From Elusimicrobiota bacterium (GTDB taxonomy: Bacteria; Elusimicrobiota; Elusimicrobia; FEN-1173), in NCBI GenBank assembly GCA_016714745.1, contig JADKCG010000007.1, forward strand, positions 1 to 64,000: a stretch of DNA of 64,000 bases, written 5' to 3'. Both the position numbers and the translations under genes were made by a program. Of this stretch, positions 53,016 to 60,590 are shown in pieces. The notes beneath the pieces are model-generated. The model saw nothing but the letters and a program-made list of their open reading frames with translations. It made no database searches and was not told the origin of the DNA. Each line of letters begins with the position of its first letter. The first letter of the stretch is position 1.

Positions 53016-53698
53016 TGCGAAAACGGCTCAATGACTTTTCAGATGTTCATCTTTATGTGGTGACCCAAACACCGCGGCCCGGACAATCCTATGTGGCGAT
53101 GGTGACTGCGGCCTGCGCGGGGGGGGCTGACGTCATTCAGTTGCGCGACAAATCGTTGTCCGCGCGGGAACTGTTTCGTTTGGCCAAAGATCTGCAAGCG
53201 ATATGTGATCGGACGGGAACTCTTTTTATTTTGAATGATCGGGTGGACGTGGCTTTGGCGGCGGATGTGGACGGGGTGCATGTGGGACAGGAAGATTTAC
53301 CCGTGCGCGTGGTGCGGGAAATGATGGGGCATAAGAAACTGATCGGTTGTTCCACCCATTCGACGGCCCAGGCCCTGGCGGCGGTGGGGGACGGGGCGGA
53401 CTACATCAGTTGCGGGCCGCTCTTCGCTACGCCGACCAAACCGGATTATTCGCCCGTGGGCCTGGCTCTGGTGAAAGAATACCGTCAATTGGTTCGGACG
53501 CCTTTTGTGGCCATCGGCGGAATTGACGCCACCAACGTGGCTCAGGCGATTGCCGCCGGGGCGGACCGGGTCGCTGTGGTGCGGGCCATTGCCGGCGCGC
53601 CGGATGTGGAGAAGGCCGCGCGGACCATGAAAGATTTAATTTTAAAAGCGAAAGAGGATCGGCAAGCGGTCGTTGGATCGAGGAGGTCAAACCCATGA
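53015..53698 (+). CDS. thiE: Thiamine-phosphate synthase
   Basis: Joins HMP diphosphate with the thiazole phosphate carboxylate to give thiamine phosphate. About 227 residues, TIM barrel. ADVIQLRDKS, LFILNDRVDVALAADVDGVHVGQEDLP, IGCSTHSTAQALA, YISCGPLFATPTKPDYSPVG and VAIGGIDATNV are all family signatures. The ATG overlaps the ThiD2 stop by one base, and the stop overlaps thiC by four, so thiD2, thiE and thiC form one coupled operon. The tail after AARTMKDLIL is low complexity. Confidence 0.94.
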   Translation: MRKRLNDFSDVHLYVVTQTPRPGQSYVAMVTAACAGGADVIQLRDKSLSARELFRLAKDLQAICDRTGTLFILNDRVDVALAADVDGVHVGQEDLPVRVVREMMGHKKLIGCSTHSTAQALAAVGDGADYISCGPLFATPTKPDYSPVGLALVKEYRQLVRTPFVAIGGIDATNVAQAIAAGADRVAVVRAIAGAPDVEKAARTMKDLILKAKEDRQAVVGSRRSNP

Positions 53699-55083
53699 GC
53701 ATGAATAATGTGTCCCAGATGCACCGAGCCAAAGCGGGTGAAATCACGCCCGAAATGAAAATCGTTGCCGCCAAAGAAAAAATGGAGGCGGAATATGTTC
53801 GTCAGGAAGTGGCCCGCGGGCGCGCCATTATCCCGGCGAACGTCAACCATTTGAAACACCGGCTGGATCCCATGATCATTGGGATCAACTTCAACTGTAA
53901 GATCAACGCCAATTTGGGAAACTCTTCCACCACTTCCGATATTCAATGCGAATTAAACAAGGTGGACATGGCGGTTAAGTATCATGCCGATACCGTGATG
54001 GATCTGTCCACCGGCAAAGATTTGGACGCCACCCGGGAAGCCGTTATTGCCCATTCCAAGGTCCCTGTGGGCACGGTGCCGATTTATGGCGTTTTGGCCC
54101 GCGTCGGGAAAGTGGAGGACATTACGCCCCAGCTCTTTTTGGACGAAGTGGAGAAACAGGCTCGGCAAGGCGTGGATTACATGACCATCCACGCGGGGCT
54201 TCTTCGCGAACATATTCCCTTGACGAAAAACCGCATCACCGGCATCGTGTCTCGGGGGGGGTCCCTCTTGGCTCAATGGATGATTTCTCACGGGAAAGAG
54301 AACTTTCTGTATACGCACTTCGGAGAACTGTGCGAAATTTTTAAACAGTATGACGTGTCTTTTTCTCTCGGGGACGGTCTGCGGCCCGGGTGTTTGCACG
54401 ACGCCAACGACGAGGCCCAGTTCGGCGAACTGAAAGTGTTGGGCGAATTGACCTTGAAATCCTGGGCCCACGACGTGCAAGTCATGATTGAAGGTCCCGG
54501 CCATGTGCCGCTTCACATGATCAAAATGAACGCCGAGATTCAACAAAAATGGTGCCACGAGGCGCCGTTCTATACCCTGGGCCCTCTTGTGACGGACATC
54601 GCGCCCGGGTATGACCATATTACTTCCGCCATTGGCGCCGCGGTCATGGGCTGGGCGGGGGCGTCGCTTTTGTGTTACGTGACTCCGGCGGAACATCTTT
54701 CGCTTCCCAATTCTGAAGACGTCCGGCAGGGGTGCATCGCCTACAAGATTGCCGCCCACGCCTCCGACATCGCTCGGGGTCGTCCGGGCGCGCGGGACCG
54801 GGACGACGAACTGTCCAAAGCGCGGTTTGAGTTCCGCTGGAAAGACCAGTTCCGTCTCTCTCTCGATCCCGAAGCGGCCCAGGCCAAGCACGATTCCACG
54901 TTGCCGGAAGAAGGGTTTAAAGATGCGCGTTTCTGCTCGATGTGTGGGCCGAAATTCTGTTCCATGCGGATTACCCAAGACGTTCATAAACTTGTGCAGG
55001 AACACGCGGCCCATGTGCAGGCGGGCGTGGTGGCTCCAAAACTTGAAAAGCCGGTGGACGTGCCGGCGGGGATCGGGGCCTGA
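53695..55083 (+). CDS. thiC: Phosphomethylpyrimidine synthase ThiC
   Basis: Radical SAM enzyme making HMP phosphate from aminoimidazole ribotide. It is 462 residues. RGRAIIPANVNHLKHRLDPMIIG and KINANLGNSS are at the N terminus, SLGDGLRPGCLHDA and MIEGPGHVPLHMIKMN in the middle, and CSMCGPKFCSMRIT holds the CxxCxxxxC cluster motif. A length of about 430-460 matches the shorter ThiC lineage. No TPP riboswitch is recognisable near the operon start, which lies inside the preceding gene. Followed by a REP-like unit and thrB. Confidence 0.95.
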   Translation: MSMNNVSQMHRAKAGEITPEMKIVAAKEKMEAEYVRQEVARGRAIIPANVNHLKHRLDPMIIGINFNCKINANLGNSSTTSDIQCELNKVDMAVKYHADTVMDLSTGKDLDATREAVIAHSKVPVGTVPIYGVLARVGKVEDITPQLFLDEVEKQARQGVDYMTIHAGLLREHIPLTKNRITGIVSRGGSLLAQWMISHGKENFLYTHFGELCEIFKQYDVSFSLGDGLRPGCLHDANDEAQFGELKVLGELTLKSWAHDVQVMIEGPGHVPLHMIKMNAEIQQKWCHEAPFYTLGPLVTDIAPGYDHITSAIGAAVMGWAGASLLCYVTPAEHLSLPNSEDVRQGCIAYKIAAHASDIARGRPGARDRDDELSKARFEFRWKDQFRLSLDPEAAQAKHDSTLPEEGFKDARFCSMCGPKFCSMRITQDVHKLVQEHAAHVQAGVVAPKLEKPVDVPAGIGA

Positions 55084-55144
55084 AACGAATGGGTCCGTGT
55101 CGCAGTGGCCTTATTCAGGGGGCCTCTCTGCGGCGACATAAAAA

Positions 55145-55168
55145 TCGCCCGATAAATCGGGCAATGAC
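55145..55168. repeat. REP-like palindrome (family A)
   Basis: TCGCCCGATAAATCGGGCAA with TGAC is a CGCCCGAT/ATCGGGC hairpin in the 109-base gap between thiC and thrB, one base different from the unit at about 7005-7028. Confidence 0.75.
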
Positions 55169-55192
55169 AAGAACTCTTGAGATGGTTGGCCA

Positions 55193-56128
55193 ATGAAAAC
55201 GGATCACCCTCTATTTAAGACGCGCGTGCGCGTTCCGGCGACTTCGGCCAATTTGGGGCCGGGGTTCGATGTGTTGGGGATCGCGTTGGGGTTGTTTGAT
55301 GAGGTGGAACTTGCCCTGTGGAAGGCGGGGCATCGTCCTGGGCTCTCCATCACGGTGGACGGGGCGAAGGATATTCCGACGGATGCCAATAACCTGGCCT
55401 ATCGCGCGCTGGTCCGGATTTTTAAAGCCGCCCGGAAACCTCTTCCTGCGGTGGAACTTCGGATAAAAGTGAGGCTTCCCGTGGCGGGCGGGTTGGGGTC
55501 TTCCTCCGCGGCCATTGTTGGCGGATTGGTGGCTGGCAACGCCGCGTTAAAAAATAGATTTTCCATGCAGGAGCTGGTTCAGATGGCAACGGATCTGGAA
55601 GGCCATCCCGATAACGTGTTGCCGGCGTTGGTTGGCGGGTTGTGTGCCGGGGTTGTAACGAAAGCCGGAGTTAAATTTGTTGCCTGGAAAGACTCGACTT
55701 TTTCGCGAAATGTGCGCGCGGTTGTTTGCACCCCTGATTTTAAGGTCCCGACCGAGAAGGCGCGCCGGGTGCTCCCGGCCCGGGTGGACCGAAAAGATGC
55801 TATTTTTAACGCGGCCCATGTGGCTCTCTTCTTGAGTGCGATCAAGGAAAAACGCTACGATCTATTAGGCGAAGCCATGGGAGACCGTCTGCACCAGCCT
55901 TATCGCGCCAAACTGGTGCCGGGGTTGATGGATGTGATCGCCGCCGCCCGTCGGGCAGGCGCTTACGGGGCGGCCCTCTCCGGGGCAGGCCCGACGGTCT
56001 TGGCTTTTGTTTCTCATGAAAAGGCGGCGAATGCCGCCCGGGCGATGGAACGGGCGTTTCGACGATTTCGTTTCAATACTCAATTCCAAATATTGAGAAT
56101 TGAGTCGCGCGGTGCCAAACCTTTCTAG
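55193..56128 (+). CDS. thrB: Homoserine kinase (GHMP family)
   Basis: Phosphorylates homoserine for threonine synthesis. It is 311 residues. RVRVPATSANLGPGFDVLGIALGLFDEV at the N terminus, the GHMP P-loop-like PVAGGLGSSSAAIVGGLVAGN, DNVLPALVGGL and YGAALSGAGPTVLAF are characteristic. ATG 55193 follows a REP-like unit and lacks an obvious strong ribosome site. A toxin-antitoxin pair separates it from lysC, and both enzymes belong to the aspartate family. Confidence 0.93.
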   Translation: MKTDHPLFKTRVRVPATSANLGPGFDVLGIALGLFDEVELALWKAGHRPGLSITVDGAKDIPTDANNLAYRALVRIFKAARKPLPAVELRIKVRLPVAGGLGSSSAAIVGGLVAGNAALKNRFSMQELVQMATDLEGHPDNVLPALVGGLCAGVVTKAGVKFVAWKDSTFSRNVRAVVCTPDFKVPTEKARRVLPARVDRKDAIFNAAHVALFLSAIKEKRYDLLGEAMGDRLHQPYRAKLVPGLMDVIAAARRAGAYGAALSGAGPTVLAFVSHEKAANAARAMERAFRRFRFNTQFQILRIESRGAKPF

Positions 56129-56158
56129 TGAAACTTTAATTTGATAAAAGGAGGATTC

Positions 56159-56377
56159 ATGTTCCATGTTTCGTATCCTGATCTCCTGGGATTAACCGCA
56201 GCGGAAAGAATTCAGCTGGTTGAGGATTTGTGGGATAGTCTTCAGGCTTTTCCTGAAAGCATTCCCATCACGATGGCTCAAAAGAAAGAACTTGACCGTC
56301 GCATGGCCAACCACAAGAAATCTCCCAAGTCTTTTCTTACGTGGGAGGAAGTGAAAAAGGGGCTGCGGGCGGCCTGA
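56159..56377 (+). CDS. Antitoxin-like addiction module component (TIGR02574 family)
   Basis: 72 residues. LGLTAAERIQLVEDLWDSLQAFPESIP and LDRRMANHKKSPKSFLTWEEVKKGL match short proteins annotated as addiction module component, which pair with RelE/ParE toxins. ATG 56159 follows AGGAGG by seven bases; an earlier ATG at 56141 is out of ribosome-site position. The toxin starts on the next base after its stop. Neutralising function is inferred from the pair. Confidence 0.78.
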   Translation: MFHVSYPDLLGLTAAERIQLVEDLWDSLQAFPESIPITMAQKKELDRRMANHKKSPKSFLTWEEVKKGLRAA

Positions 56378-56674
56378 ATGAAAACTGTATTATTCAGGCC
56401 GGAAGCTATTCATGATATTAACAACGCCTTCTCCTGGTACGAGGGCCGAAATCCAGGGCTTGGGGAGGAGTTTGTTCGGAGCGTGGAAGTCGGGATTGAT
56501 CGGATCAAGAGGACGCCGTTGTTGGCGTCTAAGGTTCACGGAAATATTCGGCGTGTGTTGATTCGTCGTTTTCCTTACGGTATTTTTTATTTTGTCGAGG
56601 GTGCCAACCTGTTTGTCTTGGGGTGCCTTCACGCCAAACGGAATCCCACATCTTGGAAGGGAAGGGTGCCATGA
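56378..56674 (+). CDS. RelE/ParE-family toxin
   Basis: 98 residues of the ParE/RelE fold: VLFRPEAIHDINNAFSWYEGRNPGLGEEFVRSVEVGIDRI, then LIRRFPYGIFYFVEGANLFVLGCLHAKRNP, with the conserved RFPYGIFY strand and the C-terminal AKRNP. It adjoins the antitoxin with no gap and ends in lysC (ATGA overlap). The pair is therefore embedded in a thrB-lysC amino acid cluster. Whether it is active cannot be told from sequence. The target (gyrase or mRNA) is unknown. Confidence 0.85.
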   Translation: MKTVLFRPEAIHDINNAFSWYEGRNPGLGEEFVRSVEVGIDRIKRTPLLASKVHGNIRRVLIRRFPYGIFYFVEGANLFVLGCLHAKRNPTSWKGRVP

Positions 56675-57904
56675 GCCAGCTGGTTGTGATGAAATTCGGT
56701 GGAAGTTCGGTGGCGGATGCGGACCGCATCAAAAATGTGGCCAATCGCGTGATCGCCAAACGGAAGGGGGGGAACCGCGTGGTGGTCGTGGTCTCGGCTC
56801 CCGGGGACATGACAGATGATTTGATCGAGATGGCGGAGAAGATCACCGACAATCCTTCGGGCCGAGAAATGGACATGTTGTTGTCCACAGGCGAACAGGT
56901 GTCCATCGCGCTTCTCTCGATGGCCATTAATGAGCGGAAGGTGGAAGCGGTCTCGCTCACAGGGCCCCAGGCCGGGATCTTTGCGGACAACACCCACACC
57001 CGGGCCCGCATCACCGACATCAAACCCGCGAAAATATTCAGCGAACTAAAAAAGGGCCGTGTCGTCATTGTGGCGGGATTTCAGGGATTGAATTCGAACG
57101 ATGATATTACCACGCTCGGTCGGGGGGGGTCCGACTTGACCGCGGTGGCCTTAGCGGCCTCGCTCAAAGCCGACGTGTGCGAAATATACACAGACGTGCA
57201 GGGCGTCTTTACGACCGATCCGCGCATTGTGCCGGAAGCGCAAGATCGACCGCATTTCGTTCGAGGAAATGTTGGAATTGGCGGGAGCGGGGGCCCAGGT
57301 GATGCAACCGCGGTCCATTGAGGTGGGGAAAAAGTTCGGCGTGGACATCCACGTTCGATCCTCTTTTATTGAAGAAGAAGGGACATTGATCACGGCGGAG
57401 GTGTCGCGAATGGAAAACGTAGTGGTGTCGGGGGTCGCGTATGACCCCAAGCAGGCAAAAATCACTTTGCGGAACATTCCGGACCGTCCGGGCGTGGCCG
57501 CGCGGGTGTTCGGCCCCTTGGCCGAGGAAGGCGTGAACGTGGACATGATCATCCAATCGGCCCCCGAGTCGGGACGAAACGACATTTCCTTCACTATTGC
57601 CCGAGGGGACACGAAAAAAGCCATGAAAGTGTTGGATGATGTGTCCGGTGTCTTGAAAGCTGAAGAAGTGGTGTTGGATGATAAAGTGGCCAAAGTGTCC
57701 ATCGTGGGGGTCGGCATGCGCAGTCATCCTGGGATCGCCGCGAAACTGTTTCGCGCCTTGGCCGATGGCGGGGTGAACATCGACATGATTTCCACCTCCG
57801 AAATCAAAGTGGCGTGCATGGTGAAAGAAGACGATGGACCCAAAGCCGTTCGCATCGCCCACAAGGCGTTCGGGTTGGAAAAGCCTCACCCCAAAGGGAA
57901 ATAG
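56671..57904 (+). CDS. lysC: Aspartate kinase with two ACT domains (apparent frameshift)
   Basis: First enzyme of the aspartate family pathway. The kinase domain has LVVMKFGGSSVADADRI, STGEQVSIALLSMAI and TLGRGGSDLTAVALAASLKADVCEIYTDV. After RIVPEA the frame changes at about 57239-57241. The other frame continues RKIDRISFEEMLELAGAGAQVMQPRSIEVGKKFGVDIHVRSSF, then two ACT domains (ITLRNIPDRPGVAARVF, then VSIVGVGMRSHPGIAAKLF) to 57904. A lost GC dinucleotide in GCGCGC explains the break. ATG 56671 overlaps the toxin stop. Feedback-regulated by lysine and/or threonine, judging from ACT content. Confidence 0.93.
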
Positions 57905-57905
57905 G

Positions 57906-59510
57906 GTGGCGGAAAAGCCCGGAACTAAGATCCTTCTCTACGACACCACCCTGCGGGACGGAACCCAGGGGGAAGGCATCTCCCTGTCCGTGGAAGACAA
58001 GGTGAAAATCGCCCTGGCCTTGGATCGTTTGGGGGTGCGCTACATTGAAGGCGGCTGGCCCGGGTCAAACCCGAAAGATGAAGAGTTCTTTGTCCGGGCC
58101 CGTTCTTTGCGATTTAAAAATGCCCGGATGTCGGCGTTCGGATCCACGCGGCGCAAAGACGTCACCGCTCACGCGGACCCCAACCTGGCCGCCATCGTTC
58201 GTGTTAAAACCCCCGTGGCCTGCATTTTTGGGAAGTCCTGGGATTTGCACGTGACCCATGCGCTTCGCGCCACGCCCGAAGAAAATTTAAAGATGATCGG
58301 CGATTCGGTGCGCTTTCTCAAATCCAAAGGAAAAGAAGTGGTGTATGACGCGGAACATTTTTTTGACGGGTATCGGTCGAACGCGGAATACGCCCTCTCC
58401 AGTTTGAAGGCCGCGCTGGAGGCGGGGGCCGATAACTTAACCCTTTGCGATACCAACGGGGGGGCGCTCCCCCACGATATCGCGGAGATCGTTTTGGATG
58501 TCCGACGGCATTTACCGAAGGCGAAGCTGGGTATCCATTGCCACAACGATTCCGACGCCGCCGTGGCGAACTCCCTTGAAGCCGTGCGGCAAGGCGTGGT
58601 CCTCGTTCAGGGGACCATCAACGGCATTGGCGAACGATGCGGCAACGCCAACCTCATTTCCATCATTCCGGGAATCATGAAGAAACTCGGACAGCCGTGC
58701 CTCACGGACAACCAGTTGTCGACGCTCACCGAAACCTCTCGTTATGTGACGGAGGTCGCCAATCAAGTGCCCCACGACAGCCAGCCCTACGTGGGGAACT
58801 CCGCTTTCGCCCATAAGGGCGGGGTCCATGTGGCCGCCATGGCGCGTCATTCGGGCACGTACGAGCATTTAACGCCGGAAATCGTCGGCAATAAGCGCCG
58901 GGTGTTGGTGTCGGAGTTGGCGGGCCGGTCCAACATGATCTTGAAGGCCCGGGAATTTAAAGTGGATTTGGAGAAGCACCCCGAAGCCGTGGATAAAATC
59001 ATCCATCAGGTGAAAGCTTTGGAAAACCAGGGGTATCATTTCGAGGGCGCAGAAGCTTCGTTCTATCTCTTGGTCATGCGTCTGGTTCACCCGTTCAAGC
59101 CGTTTTTTGATTTGAAGGGGTTCCGGGTGATCGTGGAAGAAGACAAAACCTCGGGCGGCCTGGTGGCCGAGGCGACGTTAAAAGTTGTGGTCGACGGGAA
59201 AACCGAACATCGCGTGGCCGAAGGGTCCGGCCCCATTGACGCGCTGGACCAAGCGCTTCGCCGCGCGCTGGAAAAGTTTTACCCGAACTTGAAAACCATG
59301 CGCCTGATGGACTTCAAAGTCCGCGTCATCAACGCCACCGCTGGCACGGCGGCGAAGGTTCGGGTCTTCGCCAATTCCCGCGACCATGCGGAAGAGTGGG
59401 GTACCGTCGGCGTTTCCGGCAACATCATCGAAGCCTCCTGGCAAGCCCTCCGGGACGCGGTGGAATATAAACTTTTGAAAGACAGCCAGAGAAAAATCAG
59501 GAAACCGTAA
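57906..59510 (+). CDS. cimA: (R)-citramalate synthase
   Basis: Makes citramalate from pyruvate and acetyl-CoA, the threonine-independent route to isoleucine. About 534 residues. LYDTTLRDGTQGEGISLSVEDK starts a DRE-TIM barrel. YDAEHFFDGYRSNAEYAL, CDTNGG and GIHCHNDSDAAVANSLEAV carry metal and substrate residues. A C-terminal LeuA-type regulatory domain begins after GIGERCGNANL. CimA-type rather than 2-isopropylmalate synthase is judged from the RDGTQGEG form and length. GTG 57906 comes one base after the lysC stop. Confidence 0.9.
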   Translation: MAEKPGTKILLYDTTLRDGTQGEGISLSVEDKVKIALALDRLGVRYIEGGWPGSNPKDEEFFVRARSLRFKNARMSAFGSTRRKDVTAHADPNLAAIVRVKTPVACIFGKSWDLHVTHALRATPEENLKMIGDSVRFLKSKGKEVVYDAEHFFDGYRSNAEYALSSLKAALEAGADNLTLCDTNGGALPHDIAEIVLDVRRHLPKAKLGIHCHNDSDAAVANSLEAVRQGVVLVQGTINGIGERCGNANLISIIPGIMKKLGQPCLTDNQLSTLTETSRYVTEVANQVPHDSQPYVGNSAFAHKGGVHVAAMARHSGTYEHLTPEIVGNKRRVLVSELAGRSNMILKAREFKVDLEKHPEAVDKIIHQVKALENQGYHFEGAEASFYLLVMRLVHPFKPFFDLKGFRVIVEEDKTSGGLVAEATLKVVVDGKTEHRVAEGSGPIDALDQALRRALEKFYPNLKTMRLMDFKVRVINATAGTAAKVRVFANSRDHAEEWGTVGVSGNIIEASWQALRDAVEYKLLKDSQRKIRKP

Positions 59511-59533
59511 TTTTTTCCGATTAAGGAGCTCCC

Positions 59534-60295
59534 ATGAAACAGTTTATCGTTGCGCTTTTTATTGCCGCCCTTTTCTCCTCTGTCCACGCGGCAGAAACGT
59601 CTTCTGAAAATTCCGCTCCCAGCAGTGACACGGAGGTTCAAAAACCGAAAGGGGAAGAGACGATTTCTGAGGCTGAAAAACCGGTTTCCCCAGTTTCCGA
59701 GACCGCGGCGGTTGAGCCAACGCCAACCTCGAAGGAGGAGACCAAAATCACCGAAGAAAAATTGGTCCCGGCCGAAGGTGCTCCGGTGGCTGTGGCGGGG
59801 TCGGCAATGGAAAATGCCGTCGCGCCTCTTGCGGTTTCGACCGCCCCTGTTTCTGCGCTCACCGAGGCCCCGAAAGGGACGGAGACCAAAGCCGTGGAAA
59901 CGGCGAAGGCTCCACCCGTTGGTTGTGTGGCGTCTCTTGTTCAGATCGTTTCCTTTCATGAAAAAGAAATTGCCAACTTAAATCAGATGATCGCGCGGTG
60001 GGAGGCCAAGGTCAACGTCACGACCAATCGCCGCCGGGAATTGGACCAAGACCTTAAGGCCAAACTTCAGAAATTGGAAGAACTCCTGACGTTGAACACC
60101 AAGGTCAGCAAAAAAGAAGCCAGTGGTGTGCAAAAAGACATACGGAAATTGAATAAAGACATTGAGTCCACAGAAAAAGAGCTCAAGAACGAACGCAAAG
60201 AGCTCACCGCCGAAATCCGGACCCTTTCGCAAGCGTCCTCCCAGGCCCTCAAAGACACCTGTCAACAGGCCATTTCCGATGTTCAAACACCCTAA
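59534..60295 (+). CDS. Secreted low-complexity and coiled-coil protein of unknown function
   Basis: 253 residues. A signal peptide (QFIVALFIAALFSSVHA, cleavage after HAA) is followed by about 110 residues rich in Glu, Ala, Pro, Ser and Thr without conserved structure. A single Cys (VGCVASLVQ) and then a coiled coil follow: NLNQMIARWEAKV through LQKLEELLTLNTKVSKKE and IRKLNKDIESTEKELKNERKEL. It looks like a periplasmic or surface protein. A ribosome site AAGGAG lies upstream of ATG. It separates cimA from the ilv operon. No family recognised. Confidence 0.6.
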   Translation: MKQFIVALFIAALFSSVHAAETSSENSAPSSDTEVQKPKGEETISEAEKPVSPVSETAAVEPTPTSKEETKITEEKLVPAEGAPVAVAGSAMENAVAPLAVSTAPVSALTEAPKGTETKAVETAKAPPVGCVASLVQIVSFHEKEIANLNQMIARWEAKVNVTTNRRRELDQDLKAKLQKLEELLTLNTKVSKKEASGVQKDIRKLNKDIESTEKELKNERKELTAEIRTLSQASSQALKDTCQQAISDVQTP

Positions 60296-60313
60296 CGAGA
60301 AAACAAAAATAGC

Positions 60314-60348
60314 TTGACAGAGGTTTGGTTTTACTGGTAGGGTATACT
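60314..60348 (+). promoter_or_regulatory. Promoter-like region of the ilv operon
   Basis: A perfect TTGACA (60314-60319) and a TATACT (60343-60348) are present but 23 bases apart, which is too long. With a -10 nearer 60338 (TAGGGT) the transcript would begin at the leader-peptide ATG. Which element is used cannot be settled here. Confidence 0.4.
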
Positions 60349-60350
60349 CA

Positions 60351-60431
60351 ATGTTCAACAATCGGGTGGTTATTGTGGCTGTTCTTTTGGTCCGGGGCCT
60401 TGTCCCGGGCCTGGGGGGCGTCGCGCGATAG
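60351..60431 (+). CDS. Branched-chain leader peptide of the ilv operon
   Basis: A 26-residue reading frame with a run of eight branched-chain residues in nine (VVIVAVLLV at residues 6-14), plus further Leu and Val, ending TAG at 60431. AGGG at 60339-60342 lies eight bases before ATG. It is followed by a hairpin with a T-tract and then the fused ilvN-ilvB gene. This is the layout of ilvBN/ilvGMEDA attenuation leaders, in which shortage of charged Val/Leu/Ile tRNA stalls the ribosome and prevents termination. No homologue is claimed; the call rests on composition and position. Confidence 0.8.
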   Translation: MFNNRVVIVAVLLVRGLVPGLGGVAR

Positions 60432-60459
60432 CCGGTTGTTTCAGTTGAAGTGACGAGGG

Positions 60460-60491
60460 CCGCCGGCGCAATCATCCGGCGGTTTTTTTTT
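60460..60491 (+). terminator. Attenuator terminator of the ilv operon
   Basis: CCGCCGG (60460-60466) pairs with CCGGCGG (60476-60482) around a 9-base loop and is followed by nine T. A shorter competing hairpin (CCGGG/CCCGG) lies inside the leader-peptide frame at about 60394-60410. It precedes the synthase gene by about 100 bases. Confidence 0.85.
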
Positions 60492-60532
60492 GCTTTCAAA
60501 AGGAGTTGGGCGATTGTTGCTTAAATTGAGTC

Positions 60533-60560
60533 AAAATCGCCCCATGAATGGGGCGACTAC
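60533..60560. repeat. REP-like palindrome (family A)
   Basis: AAAATCGCCCCATGAATGGG followed by GCGACTAC is a CGCCCCAT/ATGGGGCG hairpin with the family tail GACTAC, between the attenuator and the synthase start. Confidence 0.7.
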
Positions 60561-60590
60561 AAAAGAGAATTGGAACAAAAGGGGAATGCC

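Noticed and set aside
60343..60348. TATACT as the -10 box of the ilv promoter
   Set aside because: It would start transcription inside the leader-peptide frame, and its distance from TTGACA is 23 bases; kept only as an uncertain element.
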